From Stratiolaelaps scimitus (Eukaryota > Arthropoda > Arachnida > Mesostigmata > Laelapidae), in the NCBI GenBank assembly GCA_019614645.1, contig JABWDB010000005.1, forward strand, positions 5,364,001-5,428,000: a stretch of DNA of 64,000 bases. Direction: 5' to 3'. Shown here one piece after another: positions 57,706-64,000 of this stretch. A program made the position numbers and the translations under genes. The notes below the pieces were generated by a model. That model did not search any database, was not told the origin of the DNA, and saw only the letters and a list, made by a program, of their open reading frames with translations. Within the stretch, counting starts at the first letter, position 1. Every line of letters starts with the position of its first letter.

Positions 57706-57765
57706 TATACGAACTATATGAAAAAATGTGCTCTGCTATACGAACTATATGAGAAAAAGTGCTCT
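57706..57765 (+). repeat. 31-bp tandem duplication at the LINE 5' end
   Basis: 57706-57734 and 57737-57765 match at 27 of 29 positions (TATACGAACTATATGA...GTGCTCT). A partial third unit lies at about 57700-57709. Confidence 0.85.
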
Positions 57766-58123
57766 AATAAAAAGAATTGCACACAACGCATCTGAACCTA
57801 GTGACAACATTACACAAGGCTCGAGTCGTCTACCGTCAATAAATGCCAGGCTAAATGTTCGGAAACTGTACTTTTCGAAGATGTGTTCTAGCGTGACGGC
57901 TAAAGCACTATACGATCATCTCAAAAGCGAAGGAAATGTACATCCGATAGCTGTAAAGAAAATAAAAACGCGAAGCCGTGACAGCAGCTTCTATGTGGAA
58001 GTATTAGATGTAGACTATGATAACGCCATTGCAGATGGTCTCTGGGAAAACGACACTGAAATCTCCCACTTCCGAGGACCACTCCGCGATAGCATCGTTA
58101 TTGAATCCTTCCCGGTTGCTTGA
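57722..58123 (+). CDS. LINE ORF1, C-terminal fragment
   Basis: The frame opens after a stop at 57719-57721 and ends at TGA 58121-58123. It contains LNVRKLYFSKMCSSVTAKALYDHLKS, IKTRSRDSSFYVEV and a final LWENDTEISHFRG, the pattern of the C-terminal domain found in many CR1/jockey-like ORF1 proteins. ORF1 proteins bind RNA and chaperone the retrotransposon particle. The N-terminal part was lost by 5' truncation. The stop is in the same frame as ORF2 and is followed by CTA. Confidence 0.72.
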   Translation, partial: KNVLCYTNYMRKSALIKRIAHNASEPSDNITQGSSRLPSINARLNVRKLYFSKMCSSVTAKALYDHLKSEGNVHPIAVKKIKTRSRDSSFYVEVLDVDYDNAIADGLWENDTEISHFRGPLRDSIVIESFPVA

Positions 58124-60898
58124 CTACGTCCTTGCTGCTCTTCCCACTCATGCCATGACAAGATCACAACCCTCCCTTCGAGATCATCGGCACCCTCTGT
58201 GCATAAAGATCTCAAATGCCTTTGTCTGAATGCGCGGTCACTCCGCAAACAAGGAGCTATTGACTCCCTTCATGCGTTTCTTAAATATCACGATGTTGAT
58301 ATCGCCCTAATCACTGAGAGTTGGCTCTCCGAAGACCATGTAACTTCAGCCGAACTGAGTTGCGGCGGCCACTTTGTTGTGATTAGAAAAGACAGGGTAT
58401 CAAGAGGCGGAGGAGTACTTATTCTTGTGAAAAGTAAACTACCATGTATAGAAATAAATGTGAACTTCTTCTCTGAGATAGCAGCCTGTATCATCACTCT
58501 CCCAAATCGAGTAATTCGTATGGCGGTGACATATTTCTCACCGACTGGTTCTGCACAAGATCTAGTTGAACGTATGAAAAAATTGACTGAGGAACTCGGC
58601 TCTATAATTAAGGTTGATGAAACCTGCGTCATTGCAGGCGACCTGAATCAAGCGCAAATAGACTGGAACACACTCAGCGCAACTGGAATTGTTGCCGATG
58701 AGTCCAGACAATCTATTCTCTTAAACTTCTGCGCGGAAAAAGGCTTGCAACAGTTCGTCACAAATCCGACTCGGCACACGTCTACCTCTTCGTCTCTTCT
58801 GGATATTGTCCTGTGTAATGATGACTCAGTAGCGTGCGTTGAAGTACTTCCAAACCCAATTGGATCCGATCATGACATGGTTAAATTTCTTGTCACCGGA
58901 TGTACTCTGGAAGAACGCGCCATGCCTAAAGTACCAGATTACGTGAAAGGAAATTACATAGCAATACAAGCAGCGCTGGATCAGGTTGACTGGTGGTCTT
59001 TCTTCGAAAACTGTAGTAGTGTCTCTGCTATGTATGACTTGTTTATAGAAGAAATGCATCACTTAATCGACAAGTATATTCCCCTCAGAGGAACGAGAAA
59101 ATCACGGATCGACAACCATTTAGCGAATCTGTACCAATCATTAGAAACTGAAACATGCGCAGGTAAAATCACATATCTTCAGAAAGAAATCACCAGGGTG
59201 ACAAGACGACAGCGTGTGGTTACCGAGTATGAAATTCTTCGTAGGAATGACACTAAAATAATTCACAACTATATACGTAAGAGGGTAGTCGTGAAGGATT
59301 CTCTTTCTTCCATAAAGCGTCCAGATGGAACCTTTACAACGGACGACTTCGAAAAGGCGCAGATCCTGAAAACCGTCTTCGAGGACACATATCCCTCTAG
59401 TAGAGAGCTTGCCGACCGTGATCTGAGAGTGCCACCTCGTCTCCCCGAAGGGCCTCTCCAACACATAGTGCATGACGTTGATGTGTGTCCTGCAAACATT
59501 CTTGCACATCTCAAAAAGCTACAGTCAAAAACCAGCACGACACCCGATGGTATTCCATCGTACGTCTTCAAAAAGCTGGGCATTGCAGTGTGTGTCCCAC
59601 TCTCGTTCATCTTTAGACAGTCGTTAGATCGCTCCGAAGTGCCTGATAAATTCCGCACCGCTGTAGTGTGCCCCGTCCACAAAAAGGGACATACAGCAGA
59701 ACCAACGAATAAGAGGCCCGTGTCGCTGACGGTTGTTGCATGCAAGATCCTTGAGAGCATAATTTGCAAGTCTGTATATGAAAATGCCAACAAGCAAGGC
59801 CTAATATCCAACGCCCAATTCGCCTACCGCCCAGGAAGGAGTACGACTCTGCAACTTCTAGAAACGCAGTTCGATTGGGCAAGGGATGTCAATAGATCAA
59901 ATCGTTTCGACGTTGTTTATTTCGACTTCAAGTCAGCCTTCGAACGGGTGACTCACTCGAAACTCCTCAAGATCCTGCCCTTCTTCGGAGTTGGTGATCT
60001 TCTCGTAAAATGGATAAAAGACTTCCTTCGTGATAGGACCTTCAGGGTGCGGGTGAACAGCAAATACTCCAATACTGCGCGAGTGACGTCCGGCTGTCCT
60101 CAGGGAACGATACTAGGTCCTCTGATGTATATAATGTACATAAATTCCATAATGTATATATTACCGCAATCCATATCCGTTAAGATATATGCAGATGACG
60201 TAAAAATTTATTCTAAAGTTGACACGGACCATGAGAGGGCACAACTTCAAAATGCCCTAGATCAGTTCCTGGAATGGACCTTGGGCCTTGATCTAAAACT
60301 ATCAATTGAAAAATGTGCAGTACTACACTTTGGTCACGGAAATCCCAAACATGTGTATAGAATTGGTGGACATCCTCTGCGCTCTGCCGAAACAATGCGC
60401 GACTTAGGAGTAATTACCTCAACCACATTGAAATATACTGATCATGTTACGGATGTTGTGCTTCGTGCAACGCGCCGTGCGAACTGGATATTACGTTCTT
60501 TCGTAGTGAACGACCCGGCCCTATTTGTTAAACTTTTTAAGATTTATGTTGAACCCATTATGACGTATGCAGCGCCAGTATGGTACCCAGGATTAAAACT
60601 GGACAAAGAGAGGCTGCAAAAAGTGGGGGATAAATTCGTGAAACGCGTCGCTTTTAAATGTCAATGTACGAGGGAGGAAGTGAATATAATGCCAATATTG
60701 GCTAAATTTGACAATATAGATAAGCGCACATATATTTGTATTGGTAAACATCTTCCCATGCTAATGAGTGCAATGTTTGATGTGACTGTGACGGCTACCA
60801 GAGCTGGTATAAATGTCTTACCTAAATTCATAGCTAAGAAACAATGTGTAAATGACTTATTTCCTTGGAGAGTGTCTCGAGCCCTACGTGATGGGTAG
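58124..60898 (+). CDS. LINE ORF2: apurinic endonuclease and reverse transcriptase
   Basis: This frame has no stop from the codon after the ORF1 TGA to 60898. Numbered from the GTG at 58199 it is 899 residues. The endonuclease starts with LNARSLRK and has ITESWL (Glu 40), GDLN (148-150) and SDHD (His 225). The RT has RPVSL at 506-510, YRPGRST, the motif A YFDFKSAF (Asp 576), CPQGTILGP (633-641) and YADD (664-667). A C-terminal domain follows (VEPIMTYAAPVWYPGL). All catalytic residues are present. There is no in-frame ATG before Met 108, inside the endonuclease domain, so normal initiation cannot make a full enzyme. Readthrough of the ORF1 TGA would. The YADD and CPQG patterns fit the CR1 group; the clade was not tested by phylogeny. 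Confidence 0.88.
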   Translation, partial: LRPCCSSHSCHDKITTLPSRSSAPSVHKDLKCLCLNARSLRKQGAIDSLHAFLKYHDVDIALITESWLSEDHVTSAELSCGGHFVVIRKDRVSRGGGVLILVKSKLPCIEINVNFFSEIAACIITLPNRVIRMAVTYFSPTGSAQDLVERMKKLTEELGSIIKVDETCVIAGDLNQAQIDWNTLSATGIVADESRQSILLNFCAEKGLQQFVTNPTRHTSTSSSLLDIVLCNDDSVACVEVLPNPIGSDHDMVKFLVTGCTLEERAMPKVPDYVKGNYIAIQAALDQVDWWSFFENCSSVSAMYDLFIEEMHHLIDKYIPLRGTRKSRIDNHLANLYQSLETETCAGKITYLQKEITRVTRRQRVVTEYEILRRNDTKIIHNYIRKRVVVKDSLSSIKRPDGTFTTDDFEKAQILKTVFEDTYPSSRELADRDLRVPPRLPEGPLQHIVHDVDVCPANILAHLKKLQSKTSTTPDGIPSYVFKKLGIAVCVPLSFIFRQSLDRSEVPDKFRTAVVCPVHKKGHTAEPTNKRPVSLTVVACKILESIICKSVYENANKQGLISNAQFAYRPGRSTTLQLLETQFDWARDVNRSNRFDVVYFDFKSAFERVTHSKLLKILPFFGVGDLLVKWIKDFLRDRTFRVRVNSKYSNTARVTSGCPQGTILGPLMYIMYINSIMYILPQSISVKIYADDVKIYSKVDTDHERAQLQNALDQFLEWTLGLDLKLSIEKCAVLHFGHGNPKHVYRIGGHPLRSAETMRDLGVITSTTLKYTDHVTDVVLRATRRANWILRSFVVNDPALFVKLFKIYVEPIMTYAAPVWYPGLKLDKERLQKVGDKFVKRVAFKCQCTREEVNIMPILAKFDNIDKRTYICIGKHLPMLMSAMFDVTVTATRAGINVLPKFIAKKQCVNDLFPWRVSRALRDG

Positions 60899-62649
60899 CT
60901 TTTTCAAACATATGACCTCTTCTTGGCAAACACATAGCGGCTAACTCAGATATTGTTAAACCTAACCTTTGAAATAAAGCGTTATTATTATTATATACGG
61001 TCTCTTTGCCAGGTACATAGGGGCTGTTTGGTACATTGTTACTGACAGCTTACAGTCGAATCGTGATTGACTCAGTAGCGACAACCACGTATCATCAACA
61101 CGTTTTACGTAGGCTACATCAGTCAAGCCAGCCGTCGGCATCGACGAAGTCATCATTTTCGCACATGAATGTGTTTTAATAATCGTGAGCAGCTGAACTG
61201 TTGGTGACGGAATATTTTGTCTGGGCTGACCACCAGCTCCTCCCCTATGTGACAGGCCTCATCACTTAACCTTAAGGTATTACTATGAGGATCAGTCTGG
61301 GCCAGCTCTGCTTATATTCTCTACCTAAGCCGCGCCTGGCAAGAATCCTCGAATAAAGAAAGATGATAAAGAACTCCAAAGAATCTCCGCGTCTAACAGG
61401 ATTTGATCCGAATGGACTGTATTTGCCGCACGGCAAATACGCACGGAATTATTATTATCATTATTACTATAATTAGACTAAGGTTCGAATACATTGTGTT
61501 TGATGCTGAGGAAAGGTACTTCGGCGTGAGGTTTGATTGGCGAACATCCTCATCCCTTGGCGATGACAAAGAGAGCTTTCTTCTCAAGCCCATCTTCTGA
61601 TGCTTATTTAGCTAAAATCTGTAGATGGCCTGCTATTGGGTCAGAGACCGCGCAGCAAAGAAGAAGGCAAATGTAGCGAACCAGGGGTTTCTAAATGTTG
61701 AACGCTCATGAATTACCACCTTGAGCTGATATTGGATATTGCGCCTTGAGTTGAAGTCTTGTAATGAAATAATATATTTATATATATAATATTAATGTAA
61801 CTTCATTCGACAGAACAAACGTCTCAGCACAGTAAATAGTAACCGCACTGGGTTGCACACGTTTCTTGAACCGATGTGATAAGACAGCATTATTAGCGAT
61901 AAGTGAGCAAGGGACGGAGAACACCATTGCGACGAGATAAGATTTCTGGAATCATTCGCTGCGGGAGGACCTTCGATTTCGAGAACTCGTTGTATGTTTC
62001 ATGATCCATTTGGTCAGTTCTCATGGCAATACGATAACATAGGTCAGCATTCGCAAGAGCACAGTGTGGCATGCGCCTGACTCCAAACGCCTTAGCAGAT
62101 TGCTTCAGAATCGACGAGCATTGTTAAGAGAACAGTAGAGAATTGGTTATGTGGGTTCGGCATTGGTTCGGCTGCTTGGTTTCGATGAGAACGATGAGAA
62201 TATCTTATAAGAATATCAAATCAAAGGATTCTTGCCGATAAGGCTTGTTCGAAGGTCGCGTACTGAACTCCTGCTGTTGACTAGCTTGCAGGAGGATTCA
62301 GGATACTTGTCGACGCTATGATCCAAGATAAATTCGGTAAGTTGCCCCTTGAAGGCTTTGTTACACGTGGAGATTCATTGTGTGGGTACTTGAGGATTAT
62401 CTAATCGCAGTTAGTCACAATTCATTGTGGAGAGGATGGGACGTTTCTGTTCCAATGAATTGAAATCCACGGATTGTCTCTAGATAAGTAATGGGAAATA
62501 GGAGAAATCTGGCTCTGAGCCTGAAACTAGGCTATACCCAGCACAGGTCATCAGTTCTCGATACAAACCCAACGCTAATATCGGCAAGCCCTCGTTGTCT
62601 ATTAGCAAGCTAGCTTAATGCCAACACATGAAACATGATAGACAAGTGA

Positions 62650-62780
62650 AATAATGGGTTCGATCCCCACCGTTGCACACTTGCACTTTAAGGGGTTGTT
62701 CGTCTTATGAAGCAGCGCCAAAAACAGTTGCACCGTGGACGCTAAAGGGTTTAAGGCTGTGAGTCAGCCTGGAAAATTAA
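62650..62780 (+). repeat. SINE-like repeat with tRNA B-box
   Basis: GGGTTCGATCCCCACCGTTGCACA starts near 62656 with the B-box GGTTCGATCC. It is followed by CACTTTAAGGGG, GTCTTATGAAGCAGCGCCA, CACCGTGGACGCTAAAG and GTCAGCCTGGAAAATTAAA. Block order matches the copies at 20.7 and 41.1 kb. Confidence 0.65.
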
Positions 62781-63860
62781 AAGACACATGAAACAGATGA
62801 TTTCCCGTTCATAATAACAAAAACAAAGCCGACTACCATTGTCGGGTTACCGTCTGATTGCTGTTCACCATTAGTCACAGGGGGCCTGCGAAATACGCGA
62901 ATCAAACAGGCATATCGCGGCACTTCATCAGCATCCAGATCCAAGAAGTGCTTTTAATTAACACCACCTATTATTTCCCTGCCATTTTTCTGCGAGCCAG
63001 CTGCTTGATTCGATTCGAGTTCAAAGCGGCCCACGTGAGTTTTGTAGTGCTTCTAACCAGCGCGATGTAACATATGCATATGACAAGGGCCACTTTGTCG
63101 TTCTTCTCAGCTGGCTCAGAGATATGGTGCTGGTGCAGAATTCAAGCAAGATCACCAGAACGAGAGAGACCGACAGACGGAGACCAACAATTAATGACCA
63201 ACAGGTTTTGGGTCAAAAACCCTGTCCATTCGTCTTGCCAGAAAGAGACAACGCTTGTCAGATGTTTTCTCCTCAGCACCGTCGGCAATTTTCGTCCATT
63301 TCGCCGCGTTCGTATTCGTAGATATCACGCTTTCATGCCCCCTCTCCCTGTGTGAATAATAATAATAATAGTAATAGTCAATAGATTTGGATTCTAAACA
63401 AGGCGACTGTATTTCGTACAGGTCGTACGATGGCCAGTTAATCTGTTGTATCTTGAAGGGAGCATTTTGCTGGACACATGTCGCTGGCAGAGCACACTGC
63501 TAGTGTAAACGTTGCTGCTACCACTGTGTGCCAGTCGAGTCGAAGATCCAAGCTGACAAGAATAGCATAAGGGTATTGGCATTGAATGAGACTTGTCTTA
63601 CCCATTCGCAATTCCCTTAGGCTGAGCATCCAGCTCGCGTCGACCCGATATACTCGCTGATATCGTTAGTATTTCGCCGAAACTGTATAACGGTGAAGAA
63701 ACGATAGTCGCGAGTCGGCATAAACCGTATTCTACGCAACATTACAACGGTTCGATGGCGTATTGTATTGCAGAGAAATGCGACAACTTGGTGTTCAGTT
63801 TCGTCGAAGTTACGAATCGTGTCTATCCAAACGTCGAAATAGGATACTTATTCGATACAG

Positions 63861-63862
<2 letters not shown>

Positions 63863-63900
<38 letters not shown>
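63863..63900. repeat. (TA)n microsatellite
   Basis: About 19 TA units. Confidence 0.95.
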
Positions 63901-63902
<2 letters not shown>

Positions 63903-64000
63903 TTTGGTGGTTTAGACAATGGAATCAAGTTTATTATATTATATACATATAGACAACTATAAACATGCAATAATTAGAGAAGTAGTGCTGCCTTTGGTGG

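Larger units (their letters stand above)
57691..60997 (+). mobile_element. CR1-like LINE, 5'-truncated in ORF1, with intact ORF2
   Basis: The element contains the last ~130 codons of ORF1, an intact 899-codon endonuclease/RT frame and a 3' end with AATAAA followed by (TTA)n at 60975-60996. The 5' junction is inside ORF1, near an imperfect 31-bp tandem duplication (57706-57765). Very little decay is visible, so it is a recent insertion or an active family. No target-site duplication is evident, which is common for CR1-type elements. Confidence 0.88.
60998..64000. other. Intergenic DNA with one SINE-like copy
   Basis: No gene is supported. The stretch contains a 9-bp hairpin (GTATTTGCC-GCAC-GGCAAATAC, near 61420-61441), the SINE-like copy near 62.7 kb and a long (TA)n at the right end. 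Confidence 0.55.

Noticed and set aside
60962..61156. Minus-strand frame containing AYVKRVDDTW, like a Penelope RT VDD box
   Set aside because: Only one short motif fits and no other RT blocks are nearby.

Overview
The window is eukaryotic nuclear DNA, most likely from an arthropod. It has split genes with GT-AG introns, a rotund/squeeze-type zinc-finger gene, CR1-like and R1/LOA-like LINE retrotransposons, a mariner remnant, a tRNA-derived SINE-like family and very dense (TA)n microsatellites. I cannot name the species. A mite or another chelicerate is possible, but that is a guess.

Region by region: (1) Positions 1-1385 (+) hold the last three exons of a ZIP-family (SLC39) metal transporter that ends in eight histidines. 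Microsatellite-rich non-coding DNA follows to a cluster of four AATAAA signals near 8.0 kb. (2) 8.1-19.3 kb is mostly intergenic. It contains a decayed mariner copy (10.7-11.3 kb) and a 5'-truncated LINE with an intact reverse transcriptase on the minus strand (12.0-13.7 kb). (3) 19.35-36.8 kb (-) is one zinc-finger transcription factor gene of the rotund/squeeze family. I rebuilt six coding exons whose phases all agree, plus a candidate alternative first exon near 28.9 kb inside the 11.4-kb first intron. Its introns carry an RT remnant and SINE-like copies. (4) 36.8-40.4 kb is GC-rich, triplet-repeat DNA that probably includes the 5' end of that gene. (5) 40.4-57.7 kb has no gene I can identify. 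It holds a SINE-like copy, two notable hairpins, a low-complexity GC-rich block (44.9-47.1 kb), a possible LINE-endonuclease relic, a LINE fragment flanked by perfect 15-bp target-site duplications (50.1-50.6 kb) and a possible terminal exon near 52.6 kb. (6) 57.7-61.0 kb (+) is a CR1-like LINE with an intact 899-codon endonuclease/RT frame. That frame is separated from ORF1 only by one in-frame TGA followed by CTA. (7) 61.0-64.0 kb has one more SINE-like copy and microsatellites.

The most interesting signals are four: the same-frame ORF1-UGA-CUA-ORF2 arrangement in the CR1-like LINE, which suggests programmed stop-codon readthrough; the phase-compatible alternative first exon of the rotund/squeeze gene; a dispersed SINE-like family; and a 100-nt hairpin at 54.2-54.3 kb whose arm differences mostly keep RNA pairing. 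All homology statements rest on motif recognition by eye, with no database search.
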